From Pseudoalteromonas ruthenica (GTDB taxonomy: Bacteria > Pseudomonadota > Gammaproteobacteria > Enterobacterales > Alteromonadaceae): 64,000 nt of DNA. The DNA is taken from contig NZ_CP023396.1 in NCBI RefSeq assembly GCF_008808095.1, forward strand, positions 3,179,501 through 3,243,500, written 5' to 3'. Below are positions 45,863 to 55,487 of the stretch, in pieces (position 1 is the first letter of the stretch; each line of letters begins with the position of its first letter). A model generated the notes under the pieces. That model was not told the DNA's origin. It saw only the letters and a program-made list of their open reading frames with translations, and made no database searches. The translations under genes and the position numbers were made by a program.

Positions 45863-46651
45863 TTAACTCTGTGGGCACGCAGGGTGTTCTAAAAGCACTT
45901 GCGTGACAATTTGCCCAAACAGCGCTTGCTGCTGCTGGTCTAGCTGAAGCGCCGGGTTATAGGGAATGGCGTCCGCCAATTCGCCAGTAATGATTTCATA
46001 AAAGGTCATTGCCGTGAGCACCTTCCCTGCATAAGATGCATGATTACCATCTGCGTGATGTAGCTCAACCGTTGGCATAACGTCTAATACACGGTTCCAA
46101 ACCAAGCCTACGGGCGCGACACAGCTAAGCTCTTGTTGACTAATGGATTGATGTAAATTGTACACCCGCTCTGCCTCAGATGGGTCACCACGTTGTGGGT
46201 GCTCTGGAAATAATATCGGTGTGATGTTGTTTGATTTAGCCTTTGCAATTAAACGCTCAGTTGCGTGCGTTGGATAGTCGGTTGCGCCGGACTGAGAGTA
46301 CTTTTGCCCTTGAAATATGGCGTGGCTCCAAGTGCTTTTTTCTAATTGCTCTACGTTTGCAGTAACCGCAGCAATTTCATCTAAAAACCGCCCACTAATT
46401 GTTACCGTTTCAATCGTCTTATTTGGAAGTTGGTCACTGATCAGTGTTTCAATGATTGAACCTAATTGTGAGCTATGACTGTTACCATAAATAACCAACC
46501 GATAGTCAGCAACAGCACTATTATCAACGATGTTACCTGTCGGTGTTGGTGTCAGTTGCTTCGGCTCATCATTTTTTGTGCCAGAGCCACAGGCCGTTAG
46601 GTTTAGCCCTATAAAGGCTATGAAGGATATCGCTAAAGGTTTTATCGACAT
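45863..46651 (-). CDS. SGNH-hydrolase-like lipoprotein
   Basis: 262 residues from ATG 46651, preceded by GGGAGG. Lipoprotein signal with the lipobox LTAC (Cys 21) after a hydrophobic run, then a Thr/Pro-rich linker. An SGNH-type fold is suggested by block I YGNSHSSQLGSI (about 55-66, Ser in GNSHS), and a C-terminal block DGNHASYAG (DxxH) at about 212-220. This is an esterase or acyl hydrolase family; the substrate (glycan acetyl or acyl) is unknown. Monocistronic. Confidence 0.7.
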   Translation of the reverse strand: MSIKPLAISFIAFIGLNLTACGSGTKNDEPKQLTPTPTGNIVDNSAVADYRLVIYGNSHSSQLGSIIETLISDQLPNKTIETVTISGRFLDEIAAVTANVEQLEKSTWSHAIFQGQKYSQSGATDYPTHATERLIAKAKSNNITPILFPEHPQRGDPSEAERVYNLHQSISQQELSCVAPVGLVWNRVLDVMPTVELHHADGNHASYAGKVLTAMTFYEIITGELADAIPYNPALQLDQQQQALFGQIVTQVLLEHPACPQS

Positions 46652-46935
46652 GATCACCTCCCTGTTACATTGCGCAAAAGCGCATAGACGATAGATATAT
46701 GATTCTTTTCGAAAATACACACATTAGTAGGCAACTGCAACAGTAAAAAAGCACAAATAATGTGCAGCGCCAGATAAAAAAATCAAAGGTTTACTATGAT
46801 AATTAAGCGCGATAAAAACCCATAATGGCAATAACTTACATTATTTGATATTAATAAATCAGCGACCAAAGTAAACTTATCATCATTTTAGTCAGTGGAG
46901 GTTTTGTGCGCAGTTTTGAAAGTCACGGAGGTCAT

Positions 46936-47151
46936 ATGTCTCAACGGGAAAAGGTTACAACATGGTTAATGTTAGTGATCTCATTCGCTGTATTTATTGC
47001 TGCAACATATATAATTGGTTCGCTTATTGGCAGTCTATTTATCACCGCAACGGTTGAGCTATCAATTCTGCAAATCGGCATTATTTGTGGGGGGATCACA
47101 GCAATATCAGTATTTATACGTTGCGTGAAAAAAGTTAAAAAATCATGCTGA
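46936..47151 (+). CDS. Small two-helix membrane protein
   Basis: 71 residues from ATG 46936, or 81 from GTG 46906. Both starts have their own GGAGG (46927-46931 and 46897-46901) with a 4-nt gap, so the true start is uncertain. Two TM helices (about 8-32 and 40-62) and a basic end, KKVKKSC. No known family. AT-richer than most of the window; may belong to the accessory region. Confidence 0.5.
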   Translation: MSQREKVTTWLMLVISFAVFIAATYIIGSLIGSLFITATVELSILQIGIICGGITAISVFIRCVKKVKKSC

Positions 47152-47265
47152 ATTAGCTCGCATTTCTAGGTCATAACAGAGGTAGCTTAGAGCGAGCGAC
47201 AGACGGTCATCCACCGAAATCACAGTGATACATCCATAATCATTGAGTTTCTCACACAGTCAGGT

Positions 47266-47290
47266 AAACGACCCAGAGGGTCGTTTTTGT
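47266..47290 (+). terminator. Rho-independent terminator upstream of the cassette region
   Basis: Arms aaacgaccc and gggtcgttt around aga, followed by a T run. It closes the small membrane-protein transcript. The rest of the 309-bp gap (47152-47460) holds no gene I can support; GTTAGCT at 47424 has the look of a cassette border but no partner. Confidence 0.75.
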
Positions 47291-47460
47291 AGTGCCCACG
47301 CTTAGAGCAATGTCGCGTAACTTCAGCGCTGGTAAGTATTTCCTAAATTTGCTATCAATGGTCTAAAGACTAAAACGAGACAGGTTGCGGCAGAAAAACG
47401 ACCCAATCGCTCGATATTAAATTGTTAGCTGTACACCAATCTGAAACAGTAGAGAAATAA

Positions 47461-48003
47461 ATGGAATCAATACTCGGAAGTGTTATCTGGCGTTTTTTCA
47501 AATGGTTGCCACCATTCATTCTGAGAAGAATATTCTCGGCCGAATGGATGATGAAAAACATCTATATTGATATTCGCCCGAGGCATACTTCTGTAGAAAT
47601 TTGTCAGCCTGATAACCCGAGGGTAAGCATCTATTTAGACATTAGAAATAATACCCACTTCAATGTAGAGATTGATCGGATATTGCTCAGCTTTACATAT
47701 GGTACAGAGCTGGCTAATCCACAGCATTTTAAACGAGAATACTTAAAGCCCGGCGAGTCCCGAACAATATATTTCACTGGCAATATAGATCACAGTAGGT
47801 TTCAAGGGCTGGCGTTCCAGTACCAAAATAATTTTCGGCACTGCAATTTGGGTATTCTAGCTGAGTGCAATACACGACTGCATAAATTGTGCATAGAAAG
47901 AACTCTCGAGGGTATCAAGCCTGAAATATTAAATGCCCACCTTCTAGAAGCAGCTAACAAGTCAAGCAAAATGGACGCGCAAACAGCGCGCGCCTCTTCT
48001 TGA
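47461..48003 (+). CDS. Unknown protein of the first integron-type cassette
   Basis: 180 residues; no family recognised. N-terminus hydrophobic (WRFFKWLPPFILRRIFSAEW), so it could be membrane-associated; the middle is beta-like (RVSIYLDIRNNTHFNVEIDR, RTIYFTGNIDHSRFQG), the end helical. The last residues and the stop codon lie in an attC-like site, which is usual for integron cassettes. Base composition is AT-rich relative to neighbours, as in transferred genes. Its start is ATG 47461 with a weak ribosome site. Confidence 0.65.
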   Translation: MESILGSVIWRFFKWLPPFILRRIFSAEWMMKNIYIDIRPRHTSVEICQPDNPRVSIYLDIRNNTHFNVEIDRILLSFTYGTELANPQHFKREYLKPGESRTIYFTGNIDHSRFQGLAFQYQNNFRHCNLGILAECNTRLHKLCIERTLEGIKPEILNAHLLEAANKSSKMDAQTARASS

Positions 48004-48013
48004 GGCGTTATAC
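47952..48013 (+). repeat. attC-like recombination site 1 (integron cassette end)
   Basis: Left half AGCTAAC-AAG-TCAAG-C-A and right half T-CTTGA-GGC-GTTATAC are complementary through TCAAG/CTTGA, with an unpaired C in the left arm. An inner imperfect hairpin (GGACGCGC and GCGCGCGCC around AAACA) closes the structure. The cleavage point would be G^TTATAC at 48007/48008. Typical attC order R"-L"-L'-R' is seen. Confidence 0.75.
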
Positions 48014-50957
48014 GGTTGGTTTAGTAAGTCCGATTTTGACCCAAAGCGGAAGTCGAAATCATAGTTACTCTGACCTCTTAATTTATAAGGAGTTAAACCA
48101 TTGATGGCTACCGTATTTAATCAAGTTCAAAACGCAAGCAGTGCTATTTCTCATAATATCGCCAATCTTAGCGATAACAGAGAGCTTCTGTCTCAGAATG
48201 TACTCGCTCAAGTTAGAAATTTGGTTGAGGGGGTAGCCGTATTGTTTTATCGGGACTCATTAGATGCCGAATTTTCCTATCCCGAAATTAATCCAGCACT
48301 GCAGCATATTAGTGGTAATGGAAGATTAAATTTTGTTTGTCGGTTCCATAAGCTACTTCAAAAGGTAGCTTCTCACTACACTTTTGATGGGGATGCATCA
48401 GAAAGATTAATGCTCAAATACTATGAATATTTGTATAGAATTAGAGCCGCTGTTTATAAAAACTACTCTCTCCAGTTAATACCCAACCTTGAATCATTTC
48501 CTGTCGATTTGGATCCTTCTTTACGCGAATATCATGAAAAAATAACTGCTAGAATTGAATGTTCACGCAGCACTAATTATGTTGGAGATAGAAAAGACCG
48601 TTACTATGTTCAAAAAAATCGTCCATTTATATTCAATGGCCGGATCTACTATGAGGTAACGTTTTGTCGTGCGGTAAATAAGGTAAGCAAGTTTGATCGA
48701 GTAATTGCTTTTACTGATCTTGAGATATCGGATAAGTACGCGGTTAATCTAACGCTCAGGCGCGATCAAATTGAAGTACTAGGCCAGATTATGCCTATTA
48801 CTTTAATCCTTGCATGGGAAGTTTCTATTCGTTCCTGTGAGCTAAAAAACTTCGCCCGTTTACTCGGTCACTCGGTAACAGGGAGTACGTCTTCACAGGA
48901 ATATCGATATTTAATGAGCTTTTTGACACAAGGTTATCGAAATTTGAATGACCTGATGTGTATGAGTGATCAAGATTACCAACAGGTGAAACTAGGGGCG
49001 CTAGTTACAAATCACTCCTCTCAAATATTTGTTTTTTTGGATAGAGCGCGACAGATCATTAAAGCATCTCTCCCAGGCGGTAACATTCTTCGCTATCTTC
49101 TTTTGAGGATGAACAACCAATTACTGAAGTCTCAATATAATCGTGACGGATGTGAGCTACTATCTAATCTAAAATTTTCCTTTAGTAGTATTCCATTTGA
49201 TAAGATGCCTTTTTGTACATCTCTCCCTAAGCATAATCCGAGGTTTTGGGATCTCTCTGATTGTATCGATATGGTGGGGCGCCAACATGAACTTCTGGCT
49301 AGACGTGTTAGAAATAACGTTGAAAGACATGGGGTTTTGTATACCCCAATCGGAGATTTAAGCGAATTTGGAGATGTTGAGGCATTAATAAACGACTTTA
49401 ATAATCGAATTTACAAAACACACAAAGAAATTCGAAGTTTAGTTTCTGATAAAGGACACGTGTTTATAAATGGCTACGAAGAAGATACTTTCAGTATTAT
49501 TGAAAGGTTAAAAACATTTTCATCTTCTGGGATATCAGGATATACCCAAGCAGTAACACGCTGGATAGATGAGTCAGCTCACAGTATCGATGATACCGTG
49601 AAGCATCAGGCTTTAACTCAATTATTTAGCGATTCAAAGGTTGCTATTATATACGGCGCGGCAGGAACAGGTAAATCCACAATGGTTGACCATATTGCTC
49701 ACTACTTTAGCGACAAGAGAAAGCTATTTTTGGCTCATACGAACCCTGCTAAAGATAACTTAATGCGTAAGGTGACGGCGCAGAATTCTGAGTTTCGAAC
49801 CGTAAGTAGTGAAATTCATAGTGGTTGTAACCCTTTCTTGCCTGACTATGACCTTCTTGTGATTGATGAGTGCAGTACCGTTAGTAATTCTGATTTTTTG
49901 AAGGTATTAGAGAAGAACACCGCAAAATTGATAGTTCTTGTTGGTGATGTGTATCAAATTGAGTCAATACAGTTTGGTAATTGGTTCGAAGTGATTCGTT
50001 CTTTTATTCCTAGTTCCTCAGTCTTTGAATTAACAACGCCATTTAGAACACAGAATCATTCGCTATTAGATTTCTGGAATAAAGTTCGAAATATCGATGA
50101 TGACTTAACTGAAGTTATGGTTCGGCATGGTTATTCGTCGATATTGGACTCGAGTATCTTCCAGTCTCAAGGTAATGACGAAATTATACTGTGTTTAAAT
50201 TACGATGGTTTGTACGGGATTAATAACATTAATAGATTTCTTCAAAGTAGTAACCCTAATCCGGCGATAAACTGGAGTGATTCGACTTACAAAGTAGGAG
50301 ATCCTGTTCTCTTTTATGAATCTGAACGATTTAAACCTGTTATATACAATAACCTAAAAGGCCGAATAATTAGAATCGAACAGTTTGTCGGCTATATTCA
50401 ATTTGATATTGAGCTAGATCGTCCGTTGACTGAACTTGACGTTGCAGGGAATGAATTAGAGTGGGTAGAAGGTTCGACTGTTAGGTTCCAAGTTTTTGAA
50501 GTAAAGAATAGTGATGACGACGATGACTCATTAAATATTGCGATTCCGTTTCAAGTTGCCTACGCGGTATCTATTCATAAAGCGCAAGGGCTTGAATACG
50601 ATTCCGTCAAAGTGGTCATAACAGATGCTAACGAAGATGACATTTCTCATAGTATTTTTTATACCGCAATTACAAGGGCTAGGGAAAATTTAAAGATTTT
50701 TTGGACACCGGAGACTCAGCAAAAAGTTATTCAGCGTCTGCAACGAATACCTAGAAATAAGGATGTTGCTTTGATATCACGTCGGCGAGGTCTTACATCT
50801 GTTCTGATTTAATATGATTATTAGAACCGTGGATCAGAGCAACTTGATCTAAACGTCCGCTTATAGAATAGCGAAGTTGATGCAGGTAACGTATAACAAG
50901 CGCAAGCAGTCGGAAAAAGTGCTCGCTTACGCTCTCAATTCTCCGCTGTTGCGGGCG
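48008..50957 (+). mobile_element. Integron gene cassette carrying the helicase-like gene
   Basis: Interval between the cut points of two attC-like sites in the same direction, about 2.95 kb, unusually long for a cassette. It has one gene with its own ribosome site and a 93-bp leader. No integrase or attI is in the window, so this is a cassette array without integrase (CALIN) as far as can be seen. Confidence 0.65.
48104..50812 (+). CDS. SF1 (UvrD/RecD-like) helicase-type ATPase with large unassigned N-terminus
   Basis: 902 residues from ATG 48104; a TTG three bases earlier is better spaced (8 nt) from AAGGAG. Residues 1 to about 500 match no domain I know. The C-terminal part has Walker A GAAGTGKSTM at about 518-527, Walker B LLVIDECS at about 584-591, GDVYQIES and FELTTPFRTQN after it, an acidic patch (DDDDD) near 805, then the UvrD_C_2-type VSIHKAQGLEYDSV (about 822-835) and FYTAITRARENLKIFW (about 852-867). 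This is a DNA/RNA translocase or helicase motor. The N-terminal part may be a sensor or effector. It is in an attC-bounded cassette, so a defence role is inference. Confidence 0.7.
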   Translation: MATVFNQVQNASSAISHNIANLSDNRELLSQNVLAQVRNLVEGVAVLFYRDSLDAEFSYPEINPALQHISGNGRLNFVCRFHKLLQKVASHYTFDGDASERLMLKYYEYLYRIRAAVYKNYSLQLIPNLESFPVDLDPSLREYHEKITARIECSRSTNYVGDRKDRYYVQKNRPFIFNGRIYYEVTFCRAVNKVSKFDRVIAFTDLEISDKYAVNLTLRRDQIEVLGQIMPITLILAWEVSIRSCELKNFARLLGHSVTGSTSSQEYRYLMSFLTQGYRNLNDLMCMSDQDYQQVKLGALVTNHSSQIFVFLDRARQIIKASLPGGNILRYLLLRMNNQLLKSQYNRDGCELLSNLKFSFSSIPFDKMPFCTSLPKHNPRFWDLSDCIDMVGRQHELLARRVRNNVERHGVLYTPIGDLSEFGDVEALINDFNNRIYKTHKEIRSLVSDKGHVFINGYEEDTFSIIERLKTFSSSGISGYTQAVTRWIDESAHSIDDTVKHQALTQLFSDSKVAIIYGAAGTGKSTMVDHIAHYFSDKRKLFLAHTNPAKDNLMRKVTAQNSEFRTVSSEIHSGCNPFLPDYDLLVIDECSTVSNSDFLKVLEKNTAKLIVLVGDVYQIESIQFGNWFEVIRSFIPSSSVFELTTPFRTQNHSLLDFWNKVRNIDDDLTEVMVRHGYSSILDSSIFQSQGNDEIILCLNYDGLYGINNINRFLQSSNPNPAINWSDSTYKVGDPVLFYESERFKPVIYNNLKGRIIRIEQFVGYIQFDIELDRPLTELDVAGNELEWVEGSTVRFQVFEVKNSDDDDDSLNIAIPFQVAYAVSIHKAQGLEYDSVKVVITDANEDDISHSIFYTAITRARENLKIFWTPETQQKVIQRLQRIPRNKDVALISRRRGLTSVLI

Positions 50958-50963
50958 TTAGAC
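50891..50963 (+). repeat. attC-like recombination site 2 (cassette end)
   Basis: Left half GTATAAC-AAG-CGCAA-G-CAG-T-CGGA pairs with right half TCCG-CTG-TTGCG-GGC-GTTAGAC. Two unpaired bases (G and T) in the left arm are the hallmark of attC sites folded as single strands. The cleavage point would be G^TTAGAC at 50957/50958. The ends are like Vibrio superintegron sites (TATAACA...GGGCGTTAG). Confidence 0.85.
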
Positions 50964-51088
50964 CAGCATCTGCTTTCTCATAACATAAAGCTTGGGTGAC
51001 TAATGGTTGAATGGCGGTTAATGGCTTTGCGCTGACCGTCGGGCCAGCTACTAATAAACGTTCGGTCTAACACTTTATGCTATTGCAA

Positions 51089-51114
51089 CAAAAAAGGCGC
51101 TTTCGCGCCTTTTT
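51089..51114 (-). terminator. Rho-independent terminator of glmS
   Basis: Arms aaaaaggcgc and gcgccttttt around tttc, T run on the minus strand, 11 bp past the glmS stop. The rest of 50813-51124 holds attC site 2 and an ungenic ~125-bp stretch. Confidence 0.88.
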
Positions 51115-51124
51115 CAATTCCTTC

Positions 51125-52945
51125 TTATTCCACCGTTACCGATTTGGCTAGGTTTCGGGGTTGGTCAACGTCGGTGCCTTTAATAACCGCAACATAGTAC
51201 GAAAGCAATTGCAGTGGGATGGTATAAACCACTGGGGCAATGATGTTTTCCACATGGTTTACATTGATTACGCGCATGGTCTCGTCCGATGCAAAGTGTG
51301 AGTCCTTATCGGCAAACACGTAAATAATACCGCCACGGGCACGCACTTCCTCTACATTCGATTTCAGCTTTTCGAGCAACTCGTTATTCGGTGCCACGAC
51401 GATGATCGGCATATCGGCGTCAATCAAGGCTAATGGGCCATGTTTGAGCTCACCCGCAGCATAGGCTTCGGCGTGAATGTAAGAGATCTCTTTGAGTTTC
51501 AATGCCCCTTCCATAGCAATAGGGTACTGCGAGCCACGGCCTAGGAATAACGAGTGGTGTTTATCGGCGAACTCTTCCGCTAACTCCTCAATGCCCTCGG
51601 CCAGGGTCAAGGCTTCTTCAAGCTTGTTTGGCAGGGTCTTAATCGCACTTACAATAGCACGTTGATTAAGGCCTTTTTCTTGGGCGATGGACGCCGTTAG
51701 CATCAATAAGCCAACCAGTTGTGTGGTAAAAGCTTTTGTTGAAGCCACGCCAATTTCAGCCCCTGCTTTGGTCATAAAGGCTAAATCAGACTCGCGTACC
51801 AGCGATGAGCCCGGTACGTTACAAATGGTCATCGACGCCATGTACCCCTGCTCTTTAGCCAAACGCAAGGCAGCCAAGGTATCAGCCGTTTCACCCGATT
51901 GGGAAATCGTTACTAATAGGCTATTTTCGTGCACGAACGATTCGCGATAGCGGAATTCTGAGGCAATTTCGACATTACAGCTGACGCCGGCAAACTGCTC
52001 TAGCCAGTAACGCGCGACCATTCCCGAATGATACGAGGTACCACAGGCGATAATTTGCACGTGTTTTACGTCTTTAAAAATTTGCGTTGCGCCCTCACCA
52101 AAGGCATCTACACTGACGCGCTCATCGTGTAAACGACTATCCAAGGTATTACGCACTGCCAATGGCTGCTCGTAAATTTCCTTCAGCATATAATGGCGGT
52201 AGTCGCCCTTGCCAGAGGCGTCTTGGGTAATGTTAGATTCCACCACTTCACGCTCAACACTGTGGCCGTTGCTATCGAATATTTCCACGCTATCGCGGGT
52301 AATACGAGCCACATCGCCCTCTTCTAGGAAGATAAAGCTGCGAGTCACAGGCAATAGTGCAAGCTGATCAGAGGCAATAAAGTTCTCGCCGAGTCCTAAG
52401 CCGATAACCAGCGGGCTTCCTGAGCGCGCAACAATCACTTCATTATCGTTGGCTTTATCAAATACCACCGTGCCGTAGGCACCTTCTAGTTGTTTCACCG
52501 CCGCTTGTACGGCACTGAGCAAGGAGTTGTGCTGTTGGCGCAATTGATGGATAAGGTGCACCATAACTTCGGTATCTGTTTGCGATACAAACTCGTAGCC
52601 ATCGCCTTGCAACGCTTCGCGCAAACTGGCATGGTTTTCGATAATGCCGTTATGAACCAATGCTAATTCACTGTTAGAGACATGCGGGTGGGCATTGGCT
52701 TCGGTAACGCCACCATGAGTAGCCCAGCGAGTGTGGGCAATGCCCGTTGTGCCAGAAACATTGGCTTCATTGAGCGCACTTTCCAACGCCGCCACCTTAC
52801 CTACAGCTTTAACGCAATTTAAGGTGCTTTGTTGCGATAGCGCTACGCCTGCTGAGTCGTAGCCACGGTATTCAAGGCGCTTAAGGCCTTCAATTAAAAT
52901 TCGGTTCACAGGGCGTTCGGCAACAGCCCCTACTATTCCACACAT
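51125..52945 (-). CDS. glmS: Glutamine--fructose-6-phosphate aminotransferase (isomerising)
   Basis: 606 residues; makes glucosamine-6-phosphate from Fru-6-P and Gln, the first step to UDP-GlcNAc for peptidoglycan and LPS. Class II glutaminase domain with catalytic Cys after Met ([12 protein letters not shown]), [30 protein letters not shown]; then two SIS sugar-binding domains ([42 protein letters not shown]) and the C-terminal [13 protein letters not shown]. Its 3' end and downstream DNA are the standard attTn7 target region, and an accessory region lies there. 63 bp after the DeoR regulator gene. Confidence 0.97.
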   Translation of the reverse strand: MCGIVGAVAERPVNRILIEGLKRLEYRGYDSAGVALSQQSTLNCVKAVGKVAALESALNEANVSGTTGIAHTRWATHGGVTEANAHPHVSNSELALVHNGIIENHASLREALQGDGYEFVSQTDTEVMVHLIHQLRQQHNSLLSAVQAAVKQLEGAYGTVVFDKANDNEVIVARSGSPLVIGLGLGENFIASDQLALLPVTRSFIFLEEGDVARITRDSVEIFDSNGHSVEREVVESNITQDASGKGDYRHYMLKEIYEQPLAVRNTLDSRLHDERVSVDAFGEGATQIFKDVKHVQIIACGTSYHSGMVARYWLEQFAGVSCNVEIASEFRYRESFVHENSLLVTISQSGETADTLAALRLAKEQGYMASMTICNVPGSSLVRESDLAFMTKAGAEIGVASTKAFTTQLVGLLMLTASIAQEKGLNQRAIVSAIKTLPNKLEEALTLAEGIEELAEEFADKHHSLFLGRGSQYPIAMEGALKLKEISYIHAEAYAAGELKHGPLALIDADMPIIVVAPNNELLEKLKSNVEEVRARGGIIYVFADKDSHFASDETMRVINVNHVENIIAPVVYTIPLQLLSYYVAVIKGTDVDQPRNLAKSVTVE

Positions 52946-53008
52946 AGATTCTCCATTTGCACAGTATGTGTTGTTAAAAAGCCCGATGTTGTCGGTCGGG
53001 TTATGTGT

Positions 53009-53773
53009 TTATACCTTGGCACAAATTAAATGTACGCCATGCGCGCTGATCTCTTGGCGCAAGTCTGCAGCCAAGGTGTTGTCGGTGATCAGAGTGCTGA
53101 CCTTGTGCCAAGGCAGTTCTAAATTTGGGATACGGCGGCCTATCTTGTCAGACTCCACCATCACCACCACTTCACGGGCCGCTTCAGCCATCACTTGGCT
53201 TAGGCCGATAAGTTCGTTGAAAGTAGTGGTTCCACGGGAAACATCGATACCATCAGCACCGATAAATAAGGTATCGAAATCATATGAGCGCAATACCTGC
53301 TCTGCTACTTGCCCTTGAAAAGACTCTGAATGTGGGTCCCAGGTACCACCGGTCATCAATAAGGTCGGCTCGTTCTCTAACGCCAGCAAGCGATTAGCAA
53401 CATTAATGGCATTGGTCATCACCACTAGGCCTCGTTTGCTCGCCAGTTCAGGGATCAAGGCGGCGGTGGTGCGCCCGCTATCGATGATAATGCGGTGATG
53501 ATCTTTAATAAGCTGAGCGGCTGCCTTGGCAATGGCGCGTTTACGGGCTGAGTCTTGCGGCTCTTCACTGGCAACGATTTCATTGGGTAAGGCAATCGCG
53601 CCACCGTATCGGCGTAGCAAGAGGCCGTTTTTTTCAAGTGTTGCTAAGTCCTTTCGAATCGTAACTTCTGATGTTTGCAGCTGCTCCGCTAACGCCTCTA
53701 CTGAGACTTCACCCATTTCATTAACCTGGCTAAGAATACTATGGCGGCGTTGCTGGGTATTGCGCTTGGTCAT
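53009..53773 (-). CDS. DeoR family transcriptional regulator next to glmS
   Basis: 254 residues. N-terminal helix-turn-helix about 7-60 (ALAEQLQTSEVTIRKDLATL), C-terminal DeoR sensor domain about 77-235 with IDSGRTTAALIPELA and GADGIDVSRGTTTFNE, which bind phosphosugars in this family. Placed 63 bp upstream of glmS on the same strand, as in many gammaproteobacteria, so it likely links amino-sugar levels to glmS expression; direct regulation is inference. ATG 53773. Confidence 0.9.
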   Translation of the reverse strand: MTKRNTQQRRHSILSQVNEMGEVSVEALAEQLQTSEVTIRKDLATLEKNGLLLRRYGGAIALPNEIVASEEPQDSARKRAIAKAAAQLIKDHHRIIIDSGRTTAALIPELASKRGLVVMTNAINVANRLLALENEPTLLMTGGTWDPHSESFQGQVAEQVLRSYDFDTLFIGADGIDVSRGTTTFNELIGLSQVMAEAAREVVVMVESDKIGRRIPNLELPWHKVSTLITDNTLAADLRQEISAHGVHLICAKV

Positions 53774-54014
53774 TCAGTTACACTTAAGTTTCGATTCGAA
53801 AGATAGACCATTATAGTCGAAACTTTATGTCAAGCTCAATGCACAAATGGTATGCGCATAAAAATAGTCGCAAAACGCTTAATTACGGCTTAAGCACAAT
53901 CAGTGAGTGATCAACACTGATACGAGCAACGTAATAATTTCATTACTTAATTTGCGCTTGCTCTTGCCAGCGCCTAGCCTAAAACAACGGAGTGTTTAAT
54001 AAAGGAAGTTCAAC

Positions 54015-55487
54015 TTGGTTAAATCCTCATCATTGTTCATATCGCTGTTTATTATTCTCACCATTGAGTCACTGGCGCTGGGTTTGTATTACGACAATAT
54101 CGGGCAAGGCTTAGTCATCAGCTTTATTATCGCTTCTTTACCCATATACCTGCTTAAAAGCGCCCCGCAAAGTCGGCTGACACACCATGTGAGTGCTGCC
54201 GCATTGATGATGTTCTCATTTTTGCATATTCATCAAGCCTACGGCCTGATTGAAGTGCATTTTGAGATTTTTATCTTTATGGCTATTTTGGTCATTTTTA
54301 AAAACTGGCGCATTTTTATCACCGCACTTTTATTAGTCGCTGCGCATCACATCAGTTTTTACTTTATGCAAACGGGCGATGTGGGCGTTTACGTATTCGA
54401 TCCACAAAGACTCGCCTTTAGTACCGTGCTTATCCACGCTGTATACGCCACAGCAGAAGCACTCATTGCTGCTTATATCGCACACATGTTGTATCAGGAA
54501 TATCAAGGTGGAAAAGCGCTGGAGTCTGCCATAGAGAAGATAGCCCGCGACCCAATGAAGCTAGACCTTTCTGTGCGTGTTGATGCGAAAGATAGCAATG
54601 CACTGGCACAATTCAATACCCTACTCGATCAACTCAGTAGCGTTGTTGATTCGGTCCATAAAGAGCAGCAAGCGCTTATTCAAGGCGCAACCAAGGTGGC
54701 TGAGCTACAACAATTACTCACCCAAAACGCCGAACATAAGCAAACGCAAAATAACCTGATTTCTCAAGCAGGAGAGCAAGTGAGTGATGGCTTTAGCCAA
54801 GTTCAAAGCCAAAGCGAGCACGTGGCCGACCAATACGCGATGATTTCAACGCAACTGCAAGGTGCCATGAAAGAAGTCCATGAGACCGATGCACAAAGCC
54901 ATGCTTTAGCGCAAATGCTCGACACCACGCAGCAGCAGTTAAAGGATTTGGAGTCTAGCTGTGCGCTTATCTCTAACCTGCTCAATGACATAAATGCCAT
55001 TGCCGAGCAAACCAATCTATTAGCATTGAATGCCGCTATAGAGGCAGCCCGGGCGGGCGAACAAGGCCGGGGCTTCGCGGTAGTCGCCGATGAAGTAAGA
55101 TCGCTTGCCAATACCTCAAAGCAAGCCACCGACAAAATAGCGCATACGCTTAAAGAGCTGGTCGCAAACAGTGATAAATCGACCACCTCCATGGGGCACT
55201 GCATTGATAAAGTGAATATTGTCGAGCAACTGAGTTCCTCGGTCCTGGAGGCTATCTCAGCGGTGGAACAAACCATGATAGTGATTAAGGATGATTCTGA
55301 TAATGTTAAAGAAATTGTTTTGCAGCAAGCCAGCAATACTCAGCAAATAGCCCAGCAAAGCGTTCATGTACGCGAACTATCAGAAAAAGACAGCATCAAC
55401 ATCCATCAGCTTGATGAGCAGGTGGCCAATATGCTCAATGCTTTAGATGGTTTGAAGGCTCAAGTATCTCGTTTTGTCCAGCGCTAA
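54015..55487 (+). CDS. Methyl-accepting chemotaxis protein with His-rich multi-helix membrane sensor
   Basis: 490 residues from TTG 54015 with AAGGAAG 6 nt upstream. The first ~165 residues form about six TM helices and no periplasmic loop of size. Between them lie [18 protein letters not shown] and AAHHISFYF, a set of His/Glu in the membrane repeated in many uncharacterised sensor proteins; metal, heme or redox sensing is possible. The signal domain has [20 protein letters not shown] at about 331-350. No HAMP domain is clear. The downstream gene starts 14 bp before its stop. Confidence 0.85.
   Translation: MVKSSSLFISLFIILTIESLALGLYYDNIGQGLVISFIIASLPIYLLKSAPQSRLTHHVSAAALMMFSFLHIHQAYGLIEVHFEIFIFMAILVIFKNWRIFITALLLVAAHHISFYFMQTGDVGVYVFDPQRLAFSTVLIHAVYATAEALIAAYIAHMLYQEYQGGKALESAIEKIARDPMKLDLSVRVDAKDSNALAQFNTLLDQLSSVVDSVHKEQQALIQGATKVAELQQLLTQNAEHKQTQNNLISQAGEQVSDGFSQVQSQSEHVADQYAMISTQLQGAMKEVHETDAQSHALAQMLDTTQQQLKDLESSCALISNLLNDINAIAEQTNLLALNAAIEAARAGEQGRGFAVVADEVRSLANTSKQATDKIAHTLKELVANSDKSTTSMGHCIDKVNIVEQLSSSVLEAISAVEQTMIVIKDDSDNVKEIVLQQASNTQQIAQQSVHVRELSEKDSINIHQLDEQVANMLNALDGLKAQVSRFVQR

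Noticed and set aside
47424..47430. GTTAGCT as a further attC boundary left of the first cassette
   Set aside because: No complementary arm is found within about 150 bp upstream, so the left border of the first cassette cannot be set.
50957..51070. GTTAGAC ... GTCTAAC inverted pair downstream of attC site 2
   Set aside because: The order is the reverse of an attC site and no inner complementary arms are seen; likely chance.
50813..51124. Tn7-type transposon end at the glmS hotspot
   Set aside because: No TGTGGG-type end repeats or Tns genes are visible; only the location fits.
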